From assembly GCF_030580935.1 (NCBI RefSeq), contig NZ_JAUQOM010000010.1:57446-121445 (forward strand): 64,000 nucleotides of DNA, read 5' to 3'. The DNA is from Sphingobium cyanobacteriorum. GTDB taxonomy: Bacteria; Pseudomonadota; Alphaproteobacteria; Sphingomonadales; Sphingomonadaceae. Shown piece by piece: positions 55,175-63,936 of the stretch (positions are counted from its first letter, which is position 1; every line of letters begins with the position of its first letter). The notes under the pieces were generated by a model. It did no database searches. It saw nothing but the letters and a program-made list of their open reading frames with translations, and had not been told where the DNA came from. Made by a program: the position numbers and the translations under genes.

Positions 55175-56083
55175 ATGACAGACACACAAGGATATCTGGA
55201 TCAGCGCGCCGGACTGGCAGGCCGAACCGCCGTGGTCATCGGCGGGGGTGGCGGCATTGGTGCCGGCATCACGCTTGCCCTGGCCGGCGCTGGCGTCGAT
55301 GTCGCGCTGTGCGATATCGATCAGGAGCAGATGGCTGTGACTGTCGCGACTGCCAGGGACATGGGGCGGAAGGTCTATTCGGACCGGATCGATGCGACGG
55401 ACCCGGACGCGCTTGATCGCTTTTATGACGATGTAGCGCGCGCGTTCGACCATCTGGATATTGTCGTCAATGTCGTGGGCGGCACGTATCGCACCAATTT
55501 CATGGACCTCGATCGCACTGGGATCGCGCGTGATATCCAGCGCAATTATGGCTATGTGGTTCAGTCGGTGCAACGTGCCGTTCCCTTGATCCGATTGGGT
55601 GGACGCGGCGGGAGCATCATAAACTTCACCACGATCGAGGCGCATCGCGGCGCGGCAACATTTGCGGTCTATGCCGGGGCCAAGGCAGCGACGACAAACT
55701 TCACCCGGTCCATGGCTGTAGAACTGGGCAAGGAAGGCATCCGCCTGAACTGCATCGCGCCGGACACGACGCCCAGCAAGGGCAATGAGAGCGCGATGCC
55801 GCCTGAGATAGCGGCGGGTTATGCCAATGTTCTACCCGAATCGATCGGTAAGGCGATGGCGATGTATATACCGGCAGGTGGTCCACCCCCGGTCGAAGCA
55901 CTGGCCAATGCGGTGCTGTTCCTCGCCTCAGACCTTGCGACCTTCGTGTCAGGCATGACGATGCATGTGGATGGTGGCACGATGGCGGCGGCAGGATTCC
56001 TCGACTGGCCGCATGGCGACGGTTTCGTGCCTGTCGCGTTGAGCGGAACTGTGCCCTACATGTTTCCGGTGGAGCAGAAGTGA
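55175..56083 (+). CDS. SDR-family oxidoreductase
   Basis: A 302-residue SDR. VVIGGGGGIGAGITLALAG is the nucleotide loop (an unusually glycine-rich variant), VVNVVGGTYR replaces the usual NNAG, and the catalytic pair is in YAGAKAATTNF. The C-terminus is extended by a segment ending VPYMFPVEQK. GAGAAG precedes the ATG. Because NNAG is replaced by NVVGG, the active site may differ from standard SDRs. Its stop overlaps the GST gene region. Confidence 0.86.
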   Translation: MTDTQGYLDQRAGLAGRTAVVIGGGGGIGAGITLALAGAGVDVALCDIDQEQMAVTVATARDMGRKVYSDRIDATDPDALDRFYDDVARAFDHLDIVVNVVGGTYRTNFMDLDRTGIARDIQRNYGYVVQSVQRAVPLIRLGGRGGSIINFTTIEAHRGAATFAVYAGAKAATTNFTRSMAVELGKEGIRLNCIAPDTTPSKGNESAMPPEIAAGYANVLPESIGKAMAMYIPAGGPPPVEALANAVLFLASDLATFVSGMTMHVDGGTMAAAGFLDWPHGDGFVPVALSGTVPYMFPVEQK

Positions 56084-56727
56084 TGAAACTTTATGCCCTC
56101 ACCCTGTCCCCTTATGCGGCGCGAGTCCGGCTCGCGCTACGGATCAAGGGACTGGCCTATGAACAGGAAGCACCGCTGGGCGGTGGCACCCGTTCCCCGG
56201 AATATCTGGCCATAAACCCGATCGGCAAGCTGCCGGTTCTGGTAACGGACAATGGTCTGGCGATTGCCGAGTCAGAGACAATCATCGATTATCTTGAGGA
56301 TAATTTCCCGGAACCGTCCTTGATTGTCACGGGCGCAGCGGCACGGGCGCAGATGCGCAATGCCATTCGCACACTCGAACTTTATGTCGTGCCTGCCCTG
56401 ACGCGCCTGTTTGGACAAAGGGAGCCGCAGATACGTAATGCCGACATCGTGGGCGCTGAACTGGGCCATCTGCGCAACGGCTTGTCGCTGGTCCAGAATT
56501 TCGTCGATGATGCCGGTTTCGTTGCGGGCGGCGCGATCAGCAAGGCGGATTGCATACTTCTGCCCACATTGCTGCTTTGCGGGGTTGCTGGTCATATGTT
56601 CGGCATACCCGGTATTTTGGACGAATTTCCTGGCCTGGCCAGCTATGTTGTCCAGGCCCGCCAACATCCCGACATGGGCGCGATCTGGGACGAGACGGAA
56701 TCGGCGCTTCTGGCGATGGTGGGCTGA
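56083..56727 (+). CDS. Glutathione S-transferase
   Basis: A 214-residue two-domain GST. The thioredoxin-like N-terminal domain includes LTLSPYAARVRLALRIKGL, where a serine stands near the usual catalytic position, and NPIGKLPVLV with SESETIIDYLEDNFPEP-type glutathione loop (seen as AESETIIDYLEDNF). The C-terminal domain is all-helical. A GTG and ATG are adjacent; the ATG is used. GSTs in catabolic clusters serve in isomerisation or thioether cleavage; the role here is open. Confidence 0.9.
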   Translation: MKLYALTLSPYAARVRLALRIKGLAYEQEAPLGGGTRSPEYLAINPIGKLPVLVTDNGLAIAESETIIDYLEDNFPEPSLIVTGAAARAQMRNAIRTLELYVVPALTRLFGQREPQIRNADIVGAELGHLRNGLSLVQNFVDDAGFVAGGAISKADCILLPTLLLCGVAGHMFGIPGILDEFPGLASYVVQARQHPDMGAIWDETESALLAMVG

Positions 56728-56811
56728 TCATCCGGCATTATAGAGGCGCAGCGTGATGCCGGCGTTATGGAAAAATCCCGTACGGGACGCAGGGAGAGGC
56801 TGATAATCGGC

Positions 56812-58416
56812 ATGACTGAATGGGACTATATCATTGTTGGCGCGGGTTCGGCCGGCTGTGTGCTGGCCGAACGCCTGTCCGCAAATCCGTCCAGCAAAGT
56901 CTTGCTGCTGGAGGCGGGGCCGGTCGACAAAAGCCCGTTCATCCACATGCCACGCGGTGTCGCCAAGCTTTATGGCGATCCTGAGCATGTCTGGTATTTC
57001 CAGACGGAGGCGCATGATGACATTCCTTCTGAAACCTGGTTGCGGGGCAAGATGCTGGGGGGATCATCCTCGATCAACGGCATGATGTATTTCCGTGGTC
57101 AGGCAGAGGATTATGACGGCTGGGAAGCGCTTGGCGCCAAGGGATGGGGCTGGGACAAGATGGGCGCTGCATTCCGCGCCATGGAAAATCACGAGCTTGG
57201 CGGGGATGAGGTGCGCGGCGGAGAAGGGCCATTGCACATCTCGCTGGAACATGAGCGTACCCCCTTGACCGAAGCCTTCATCAAGGCCGGCGAACAGATG
57301 GGCCTGCCAAGGGTGGAGGACCTGAACCGTCCGCCGCAGGGGGGGGTCGGATATGCCACCCGTACGATCCATAAGGGGCGTCGGCAGAGCACGGCGCAGA
57401 CCTTCCTCAAGCGCGCGCAGGGGCGTCCCAACCTGACCGTGCGCACCGGCGTTACCATTGATCGCATATTGTTCGAAGGCAAGCGTGCATCGGGCGTGAT
57501 CACGGTCGGTGCGCAGGGCCGTCAGGCTGAAACTTTTCTGGCCGCTGGCGAGGTGATCATTTCGGCCGGTGCCCTGATGTCGCCGCAGATCCTCCAGCGC
57601 TCCGGTATTGGCGATGCCGGACATTTATCAGGACTGGGAATTGATGTGGTTGCGGACAGTCCCGGTGTGGGTCAGCACATGCTTGAGCATCGCCTGTTCG
57701 GTATGCACTATGGATTGACCGTGCCCTACAGCCATAATTCGCAGTTGCGGGGATTGCGGGTCATCGGCAACGCCTTGCGCTGGTTTCTGACGCGGACCGG
57801 ACCGATGGCCGTGGCCTATGGGACCGTCGGTGCCTTCGCGAAAGTCCTGGCCGAGTCCCACAGTGCGGACATTGAGGTTCTCTTCTCGCCCGTCGTGGCC
57901 CTGCCCGACGAGAAAGGGCAACTGGCAGTGGACACGGTTCATAGCGTCACCCTGTTCGGCTATCCTCTCCGGTCTCGCAGCGAAGGTTCTGTCTGCATCA
58001 CTTCGGCTGATCCGGCCGCGCCGGGCAGGATCGTGGCCGGTTATCTTTCCGATCCTTATGACTGCGCGGTAACGGTCGCCATGCACAGGTTTATCCGCAA
58101 GTGGATGGAGCAGCCGGCCATCGCGCCAATGGTTCTGGAAGAGCGCGAGCCGAGCCGTTCGTTGCAGACCGATGAGCAGATATTGCACGCCTATCGCACC
58201 GCCGGCCAAGCGGGCTATCATGCTTGCGGCACCTGTCGGATGGGCGATTTCGACGATGCCGTCCTTGACGAAAAATTGCGGGTGCGCGGCGTGACCGGCC
58301 TTCGCGTCGTGGATGGATCGATCATGCCAATGATGGTTTCGGCGAATACCAATGGCCCGATCATGGCATCGGCCTGGCGTGCGGCTGAACTTATCCTTGA
58401 GGGGAAGAACCGCTAG
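56812..58416 (+). CDS. GMC-family FAD oxidoreductase
   Basis: A 534-residue glucose-methanol-choline oxidoreductase. YIIVGAGSAGCVLAERLSA binds FAD, the GMC signature is GKMLGGSSSINGMMYFRG, and the C-terminus has YHACGTCRMG with the active-site histidine and SANTNGPIMASAW. Alcohol oxidation in a terpenoid or aliphatic pathway is typical. The start is at MTEWDY; an upstream ATG adds a basic peptide unlike the family. It precedes two P450 genes on the same strand. Confidence 0.9.
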   Translation: MTEWDYIIVGAGSAGCVLAERLSANPSSKVLLLEAGPVDKSPFIHMPRGVAKLYGDPEHVWYFQTEAHDDIPSETWLRGKMLGGSSSINGMMYFRGQAEDYDGWEALGAKGWGWDKMGAAFRAMENHELGGDEVRGGEGPLHISLEHERTPLTEAFIKAGEQMGLPRVEDLNRPPQGGVGYATRTIHKGRRQSTAQTFLKRAQGRPNLTVRTGVTIDRILFEGKRASGVITVGAQGRQAETFLAAGEVIISAGALMSPQILQRSGIGDAGHLSGLGIDVVADSPGVGQHMLEHRLFGMHYGLTVPYSHNSQLRGLRVIGNALRWFLTRTGPMAVAYGTVGAFAKVLAESHSADIEVLFSPVVALPDEKGQLAVDTVHSVTLFGYPLRSRSEGSVCITSADPAAPGRIVAGYLSDPYDCAVTVAMHRFIRKWMEQPAIAPMVLEEREPSRSLQTDEQILHAYRTAGQAGYHACGTCRMGDFDDAVLDEKLRVRGVTGLRVVDGSIMPMMVSANTNGPIMASAWRAAELILEGKNR

Positions 58417-58533
58417 GCGTTGTACCAAATCAATGGCGCGGGAGCCCGCACCCGCTGTCGGAAACCGGCAGCAGCGACTGGTTCCGGCAGATATATTCAC
58501 ATGAAGAATACGGCATAATGAAGGGCACAAGTC

Positions 58534-59772
58534 ATGGCGACTGCATTCACAATTCAGGAATTTGACGATCCCACCTACGATCCCTTCCTGTCCGATGAGG
58601 TCAATTTCGGTGACGATCTGGACCCTTATCCGCGCATCCATGCCTTGCGCGCCCGTGGTGCGGTCCTGCCCGGCTCCTATCGCGAGAATATGGGTTATCC
58701 CTGCTTTTACGGCTCTGTGCCAACATTCACGATATTGGGCAGCACGGAAGTGGAGGAAGTGCTGACCAATACCGCATGTTTTTCCAATTCCGGCTACCGG
58801 CCGACCCTGGGCGCCACGTTCGGCATGGGCAGCATCAGCACGCTCGACAACCCGGAGCATGGGCGGTGGCGCAGGATTTTTCAGAAGATTTTCCTGCCGC
58901 AGTTTGTCAAGACATGGGGCGATACCATCGTGGATCCGGTAGTGAATGGCCTGATGGCCAAATTCCTGCCGCGCGGCGAAGCTGATCTGGTTGAAGAGTT
59001 CACGCAGCGTTATCCGTTTGAGGTGATCTATCATCAGCTCAACCTGCCGGAATCGGATGTTCATACCTTCCAGCGCCTGGCGATCGGCCAGACAGACTAT
59101 GTGCATATGGCGCAGGCGCAGGAAGCCGGGGTCAAGCTTGGCGAGTATTTCCGCGCGCTGATCGATGCGCGGCGTGCGGAGCCGGGCGACGATCTGGTCA
59201 GCCTGCTGGCCAATACCGAGGTGGACGGCGAGTATCTGCCTGAGCTGGTCCTTATATCATTCCTGCGCCAGTTGATGAATGCGGCGGGCGACACGACCTA
59301 TCGGGGCACCAGTGTCCTGTTGACGGCGCTGCTGCAAAATCCCGCTCAATATGACGCGATCCGCAAGGACCGCACCCTTATCCCGCAGGCTATCGAGGAA
59401 GCACTGCGATGGGATGGGCCGGTGGTGTCGCAGCTTCGCACGGCCATTGCCGACACCCGGATCGGCGGCGTAGATGTGCCCGCAGGCGCATTTCTGGACG
59501 TGGTGGCCGGTGGTGCCAATCGTGACCCTGCGCTATTTTCTGATCCTGACAGCTTCAACATTTTCCGTGATCGGCGCGCGCATTACTCCTTCTCGCGCGG
59601 GCCGCATATCTGCGTTGGCCAGCATCTGGCGCGGGTGGAAATGACGCGCGCGCTGCATGCCGTGATGGACAATCTGCACGATCTGCGTCTCGATCCTGAC
59701 AAGCCCGCGCCGGAAATCAGGGGTATCATGATGCGCGTGCCAGCACATATTCATGTAAAATTTGATCGATGA
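58534..59772 (+). CDS. Cytochrome P450
   Basis: A 412-residue bacterial P450: heme cysteine Cys360 in FSRGPHICVGQHLARVE, I-helix NAAGDTTYRGT, and helix K EEALR. The N-terminal region (DPTYDPFLSDEVNFGDDLDPY) resembles P450s acting on terpenoids or steroids. It follows the GMC gene and directly precedes a second P450 40 bases downstream, so two oxidative steps may be coordinated. No redox partner is encoded nearby. Confidence 0.93.
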   Translation: MATAFTIQEFDDPTYDPFLSDEVNFGDDLDPYPRIHALRARGAVLPGSYRENMGYPCFYGSVPTFTILGSTEVEEVLTNTACFSNSGYRPTLGATFGMGSISTLDNPEHGRWRRIFQKIFLPQFVKTWGDTIVDPVVNGLMAKFLPRGEADLVEEFTQRYPFEVIYHQLNLPESDVHTFQRLAIGQTDYVHMAQAQEAGVKLGEYFRALIDARRAEPGDDLVSLLANTEVDGEYLPELVLISFLRQLMNAAGDTTYRGTSVLLTALLQNPAQYDAIRKDRTLIPQAIEEALRWDGPVVSQLRTAIADTRIGGVDVPAGAFLDVVAGGANRDPALFSDPDSFNIFRDRRAHYSFSRGPHICVGQHLARVEMTRALHAVMDNLHDLRLDPDKPAPEIRGIMMRVPAHIHVKFDR

Positions 59773-59811
59773 ACACATCGTCAGAGGGTAAGAAATTGGG
59801 AGAAGATAGGA

Positions 59812-61035
59812 ATGTCGGACTTACGTGAAGCCCCCATGGCCGAACGGCCTGATCATGTTCCGAGCGATCTTGTCGTTGATTTTGACTTCTACAATCTTCC
59901 TGGATCCGATGAAGATGTGCAGTCGGCCTATGCCGCCATTCAGACAACGCACCCCGACATCTTCTGGACGCCACGTAATGGCGGACATTGGGTAGCCACG
60001 CGCGCTGAGGATATTCTGGTGATGCAGAAAGATCATCAGCGTTTCTCCTACCGCCATGTTACCTTGCCGCCGATGCCGGAGGAAACGCCGGTCCAGATTC
60101 CCCTTGAACTGGACCCGCCAGAACATGCCCATTATCGTCGTCCGCTCGTGCAGGCGCTCCAGCCGGGCGCGGTCGCCAAGCTGGAACAGGGCGTTCATGA
60201 TGTTTGCGTAGAAACCATCGAGGCGCTGGTGCCGCGCGGCGAATGCGAATTTGTCGAGGATTTTGCAAAGGTCCTGCCGATCACCGTGTTCCTGCGGATG
60301 GTCAACCTGCCGCTGGAGGACAAGGACTATCTGTTGCCGATCGCCGAAGCATCGGTGCGTGGCCGGGATGCGCAGACACGATTCAGGTCGATGCAGGACA
60401 TGGGCGCCTATCTGTACAAATGGGTGGAAGAGCGGCGTCATAATCCTGGCGATGACCTGTTGTCGCAAGTGGTCAACACGCAGGTTCGTGGTGAGCGCAT
60501 ATCGGTCGCGGAAGCCACTTCCTATGCCGGTCTCATCTTGTTCGGGGGGCTTGATACGGTGGCGGGGATGCTGTCCTTCTTCGCCAAATTCCTGGCGACT
60601 CATGACGAGCATCGACGCCAGGTTGTCGCCCGCCTGGATGATGAGGTTTTTCTGAAATCCGCGATCGAGGAATTGATTCGCCGACATGGCATGGCCAATA
60701 CCGCCCGCGTGGTGACACATGACTTCGAATATAAGGGTCTGTCGTTCAAGAAGGGTGAGCGACTTTTGCCGCCGAACCTGCTGGTGGGTATGGATGATCG
60801 GGTGAATGATGATCCGGCCACGGTGGATTTTGCGCGAAAGGGAGGAACACATGCGGCTTTCGGCAACGGTGCCCATGCCTGTCCTGGCGCGATCCTGGCC
60901 CGACGCGAGCTGCGCATTTTCCTGCGGGAATGGCTGAGCCGAATTCCTGATTTCCACATCAAGCCGAGGACCAAGCCTGTCCTGGCGACCGGAATGGTGA
61001 ATGGTGTGACGAAGCTGGAACTGGCGTGGAACTGA
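59812..61035 (+). CDS. CYP101/P450cam-like cytochrome P450
   Basis: A 407-residue P450 with marked similarity to P450cam by memory: LFGGLDTVAGMLSFFAKFLATHDEHRRQVV in pieces FGGLDTVAGMLSFFAKFLA and DEHRRQVVARL, then LPPNLLVGMDDRVNDDP, and the heme motif AAFGNGAHACPGAILARREL with Cys357. The ending LKEWLSRIPDF-like segment and TGMVNGVTKLELAWN also match CYP101. The Asp-Thr pair of the I-helix is present. CYP101 enzymes hydroxylate terpenoid rings and use a putidaredoxin-type ferredoxin. A hairpin follows the gene. Confidence 0.93.
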   Translation: MSDLREAPMAERPDHVPSDLVVDFDFYNLPGSDEDVQSAYAAIQTTHPDIFWTPRNGGHWVATRAEDILVMQKDHQRFSYRHVTLPPMPEETPVQIPLELDPPEHAHYRRPLVQALQPGAVAKLEQGVHDVCVETIEALVPRGECEFVEDFAKVLPITVFLRMVNLPLEDKDYLLPIAEASVRGRDAQTRFRSMQDMGAYLYKWVEERRHNPGDDLLSQVVNTQVRGERISVAEATSYAGLILFGGLDTVAGMLSFFAKFLATHDEHRRQVVARLDDEVFLKSAIEELIRRHGMANTARVVTHDFEYKGLSFKKGERLLPPNLLVGMDDRVNDDPATVDFARKGGTHAAFGNGAHACPGAILARRELRIFLREWLSRIPDFHIKPRTKPVLATGMVNGVTKLELAWN

Positions 61036-61047
61036 TCTGAAAATGAT

Positions 61048-61078
61048 GATGCGGGGTGAAACGCAGCCACCCCGCATC
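61048..61078 (+). terminator. Hairpin after the P450 pair
   Basis: Twelve bases after the CYP101-like stop, GATGCGGGGTG pairs perfectly with CACCCCGCATC over 11 base pairs around a 9-base loop. No long T tract follows. It likely ends or attenuates the hydrolase-P450 transcript, with the KstD-like gene (126 bases on) having its own promoter or reading through. Confidence 0.6.
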
Positions 61079-61203
61079 CTTGCATCGCATAAGTGATGAT
61101 CCTTATCTTACGGTGGCGGAGGGCTTTGCGCTCGTATCAACGGGGCCTAGCTTCATGACATTCATAGAGCTGGAAATTCCAGCATCAAGGAAAGTGAGAG
61201 GTT

Positions 61204-62943
61204 ATGGCTGTCGTCAATCCGCCATTGGATAAAGAATATGATCTGGTCATCGTCGGGTCCGGCGGTGGGTCGGTGACGGCTGCGCTTGTCGCCAAACAGC
61301 AGGGCAAGACCGCCGTTATCCTTGAAAAGGAAAATCTATTCGGTGGGTCGACCAGCTTTTCAGGCGGGGTCTGGTGGATTCCGAACAGCAGCCTTTTGCG
61401 GGAGGCCGGAATTCCGGACAGTTTTGAGAAGGCGCGTGAATATTTCGATCATTGTGTTACTTACAAGGGGCCGGCCGTCACACCGAAGCGGCGCGATGCT
61501 TTTCTGAAGGCGGCGCCCAGAATGCTCGACTATCTTCGGGGACATGGCCTTAAGGTACGTCGTCCAAACGATGACTGGCCCGATTATTATGACAATTTGC
61601 CGGGCGGCCAGCCGTTGGGCCGGTCTATCATGCCGGAGCCATTCAACGTCCATGAACTGGGCGAATGGGAAGGACTGCTGGCCATGTACGGCCCAATGGC
61701 AGGAATGCCGATGCCGACGGAGGAATTCCCGACCCTCTTCCTGATGAAGCGGACATGGGCAGGCAAGATGAAGGCGCTTCGTTTCGCCCGTCTTGTGATG
61801 CGTGACAAGCTAACCGGGCGAAAGACTGTGACCAATGGCGCGGCAATCCAGGGACGGTTGCTGCAAATTGCCTTGAAAGAGGGTGTCAACATCCAGCGGA
61901 ACAGCCCCGCCAAACGACTGATTGTTGAAGGCGACCGAGTGATGGGTGTTGTCATCGAACGCGACGGTAAAGAGGTGGAAGTCCGGGCACGGCAGGGCGT
62001 GCTGATCAATGTCGGCGGTTATTCCCGTAACAAGGCATTCCGCCAGAAAGTGACGGACGGCCCCATCACCAATGAATGGACGAGCGCCAATCCGGGCGAC
62101 ACAGGCGAAATGATCCAGGCGATGATGGACATCGGAGCGGCAACGGACTGCCTCGATACCGCATGGTGGGTGGTCACGTCGCGCAACACCAATGGCGAAT
62201 GGCCGGAAGGTGCGATCTGGAAGGATGGCAGTGTCCTGCCCTTCATGCATCATCTCGACCTCAGCCTGCCGCACTCAATCCTGGTGGATCAGAACGGTCG
62301 ACGTGTGGCGGATGAATCCGGGGCCTATATGGAAATTGGCGAACGCATCTACCAGCGTAATCGCGACAGCGGGGGCAAGGCCGTTCCGTGCTGGGTCATA
62401 TTCGACAAGCGGCATCGTGAACGCTACCCATGGGGCACGTTCCCGCCGGGCAAGACACCGCAGTCCTGGCTCGACAGCGGATATATGAAGAAGGCGGACA
62501 CACTGGAGGAAATCGCGGCGCTCTGCGGCATTGACGCTGCCGGACTGAAGGCTGAGACCGCGCGCTTCAACCATTTCTGTGACACAGGCGTGGATGAGGA
62601 TTTCGGGCGTGGTTGCCGACGGTTCGACAATGTCCATGGCGATCCGACCGTGAAGCCCAACCCCAATCTGGGCAAGGTTGAGCAGGGACCATTTTATGCC
62701 GTTGCCATCTATCCGGGTGATGTTGGCACGGCCGGCGGGGTCGTGACGGACGAATATGCGCGGGTGCTGAAGGATGATGGCACGGTGATTCCGGGCCTTT
62801 ATGCTACCGGCAATTCGACTGCTTCGGTGTTTGGCCGTTGCTATCCCGCTGCGGGCGCGAGCATCGGTGCTTCCTTTACCTTCGGTTATGTCGCCGCGCA
62901 CCATGCGACCGGCTCGAATGAACTGGAACGCATATTGGCCTGA
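61204..62943 (+). CDS. KstD-like FAD-dependent 3-ketosteroid dehydrogenase family protein
   Basis: A 579-residue flavoprotein. VIVGSGGGSVTAALVAKQQG is the FAD loop and GGSTSFSGGVWWIPNS the family's second motif. The C-terminal core GPFYAVAIYPGDVGTAGGVV and LYATGNSTASVFGRCYPAAGAS with IGASFTFGYVAAHHA matches the 3-ketosteroid delta-1/delta-4-dehydrogenase architecture. The tyrosine-glycine pairing of the active site looks retained. KstD enzymes desaturate the steroid A ring, but related members act on other cyclic ketones; the substrate is therefore an inference. AAGTGAGAGG precedes the ATG. Confidence 0.85.
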   Translation: MAVVNPPLDKEYDLVIVGSGGGSVTAALVAKQQGKTAVILEKENLFGGSTSFSGGVWWIPNSSLLREAGIPDSFEKAREYFDHCVTYKGPAVTPKRRDAFLKAAPRMLDYLRGHGLKVRRPNDDWPDYYDNLPGGQPLGRSIMPEPFNVHELGEWEGLLAMYGPMAGMPMPTEEFPTLFLMKRTWAGKMKALRFARLVMRDKLTGRKTVTNGAAIQGRLLQIALKEGVNIQRNSPAKRLIVEGDRVMGVVIERDGKEVEVRARQGVLINVGGYSRNKAFRQKVTDGPITNEWTSANPGDTGEMIQAMMDIGAATDCLDTAWWVVTSRNTNGEWPEGAIWKDGSVLPFMHHLDLSLPHSILVDQNGRRVADESGAYMEIGERIYQRNRDSGGKAVPCWVIFDKRHRERYPWGTFPPGKTPQSWLDSGYMKKADTLEEIAALCGIDAAGLKAETARFNHFCDTGVDEDFGRGCRRFDNVHGDPTVKPNPNLGKVEQGPFYAVAIYPGDVGTAGGVVTDEYARVLKDDGTVIPGLYATGNSTASVFGRCYPAAGASIGASFTFGYVAAHHATGSNELERILA

Positions 62944-62971
62944 GAGAAGATGTTGCCAAGGGAGAATAGAG

Positions 62972-63280
62972 ATGGCCCGATATAAGATGGTAGCTTTCAG
63001 CAATGCGGTTGAAGGACGCGATGAAGATTTCAACCAGTGGTATGACCAGCAGCACATCAAAGATGTGCTCGCCATTCCCGGCGTCGTGTCCGCTGAACGC
63101 TTCACCTGCGTGGGGGAAGGGGCACAGAAATATATGGCGATCTACGAAGTCGAAACCGATGATCTGTCCGCAGTGATGGCGGAACTTGGGAAACGGCCAG
63201 GTACGGACGTGATGCCGATCAGCGATGCTGTTGATTTCAGTTCTGGGAGCGTCGGCTTTTGGCAGCCATACGCCAAGTGA
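62972..63280 (+). CDS. Small dimeric alpha-beta-barrel (EthD-like) protein
   Basis: A 102-residue protein: VAFSNAVEGRDEDFNQWYD, QQHIKDVLAIPGVVSAERF and YMAIYEVETDDLS form a ferredoxin-like repeat typical of EthD and other dimeric alpha-beta-barrel proteins. AAGGGAG lies 7-8 bases before the ATG. EthD-like proteins accompany P450 systems and aromatic or steroid degradation genes, sometimes as helper or isomerase proteins; the exact role is unknown. It is the last gene of the plus run. Confidence 0.7.
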   Translation: MARYKMVAFSNAVEGRDEDFNQWYDQQHIKDVLAIPGVVSAERFTCVGEGAQKYMAIYEVETDDLSAVMAELGKRPGTDVMPISDAVDFSSGSVGFWQPYAK

Positions 63281-63286
63281 CAATGA

Positions 63287-63316
63287 AGGCGCGGGGGATG
63301 TAATCGCCCCGCGCCT
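63287..63316. terminator. Hairpin between convergent EthD-like and VOC genes
   Basis: A perfect 10-base-pair stem, AGGCGCGGGG and CCCCGCGCCT, with a 10-base loop, six bases after the EthD-like stop. No T tract follows. It lies between convergent genes and is a candidate transcript end. Confidence 0.5.
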
Positions 63317-63343
63317 GATCATTCCGCTGAACGGCGGAGATGT

Positions 63344-63721
63344 TTATCCGGTAAAGTTCATTTCCAGCAGAACATTATTGGGATCGGTTACGAGCAATTG
63401 GCGAAATTTGGCGGATTCGAAGCTGTTCACCATGAAATTGACACCCATCTCTTCACATCGTGCACGCATGGTATCGAAATCGTCGCATTTTAGCGCAACA
63501 TGATGGATCGATCCGGCGACGTTTCCCACATTGGCATTTTCGACCCGTTGCAGGTGAATGATGGGGTGGCCGGTTGCATCGACCAGCCAATGTGCTTCAA
63601 TCCCTGCGGGCAGAGGAGGCGGCACGCCTTCTACAAGGCCCAACAGCGTCTTGTAGAAGCGTTTCGTTCCGTCAATATCCACCGTCAGGATGTTGACATG
63701 ATCCAGTCCGTGCACAGCCAT
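63344..63721 (-). CDS. VOC/glyoxalase-fold protein
   Basis: A 125-residue single-module vicinal-oxygen-chelate protein. HGLDHVNILTVDIDGTKRFY has the first metal histidine, GSIHHVALKC a second and VLLEMNF the glutamate. At one module it is too short to be a two-domain extradiol dioxygenase such as HsaC, and it could be a glyoxalase, epimerase or resistance-type protein. It is alone on the minus strand, converging on the EthD-like gene. Confidence 0.82.
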   Translation of the reverse strand: MAVHGLDHVNILTVDIDGTKRFYKTLLGLVEGVPPPLPAGIEAHWLVDATGHPIIHLQRVENANVGNVAGSIHHVALKCDDFDTMRARCEEMGVNFMVNSFESAKFRQLLVTDPNNVLLEMNFTG

Positions 63722-63802
63722 GCCTGATCTCGCTTGCCATACAGATTGACACTGTTCCCGCTTTTGGGAAGGCTGGGATAATATCCCCGTCGTTATGAGA
63801 GG

Positions 63803-63831
63803 AAGGGGTGCTCACAAGGCAAGCACCCCTT
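63803..63831. terminator. Hairpin near the right edge
   Basis: AAGGGGTGCT pairs perfectly with AGCACCCCTT around a 9-base loop. Read on the minus strand it lies eight bases after the stop of a short open frame, and no T run follows either way. A likely transcript-end hairpin. Confidence 0.5.
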
Positions 63832-63838
63832 TCCCATG

Positions 63839-63928
63839 TTACAGATCTGCCAACGTAATGCGTTTGCCGGTCTGGCTTGTCAACGGCGGAGCAAAAGTCG
63901 GCCATTCGGCGGCGTAAAACCAGGCCAT
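63839..63928 (-). CDS. Short open frame or 3' end of a gene leaving the window
   Basis: A minus-strand frame of 29 codons beginning ATG GCC TGG TTT and ending TAA; it is also open upstream to the window edge, through the inverted repeat. No ribosome-binding site precedes the ATG, and the upstream reading runs through a repeat, so it may be nothing or a small peptide with a downstream hairpin. No family is recognised. Listed at low confidence because the hairpin spacing resembles a gene end. Confidence 0.2.
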   Translation of the reverse strand: MAWFYAAEWPTFAPPLTSQTGKRITLADL

Positions 63929-63936
63929 CGTGTTAC

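Noticed and set aside
63344..63721. VOC protein as the steroid extradiol dioxygenase HsaC
   Set aside because: HsaC-type enzymes are two-module proteins near 300 residues; this is a single module of 125.
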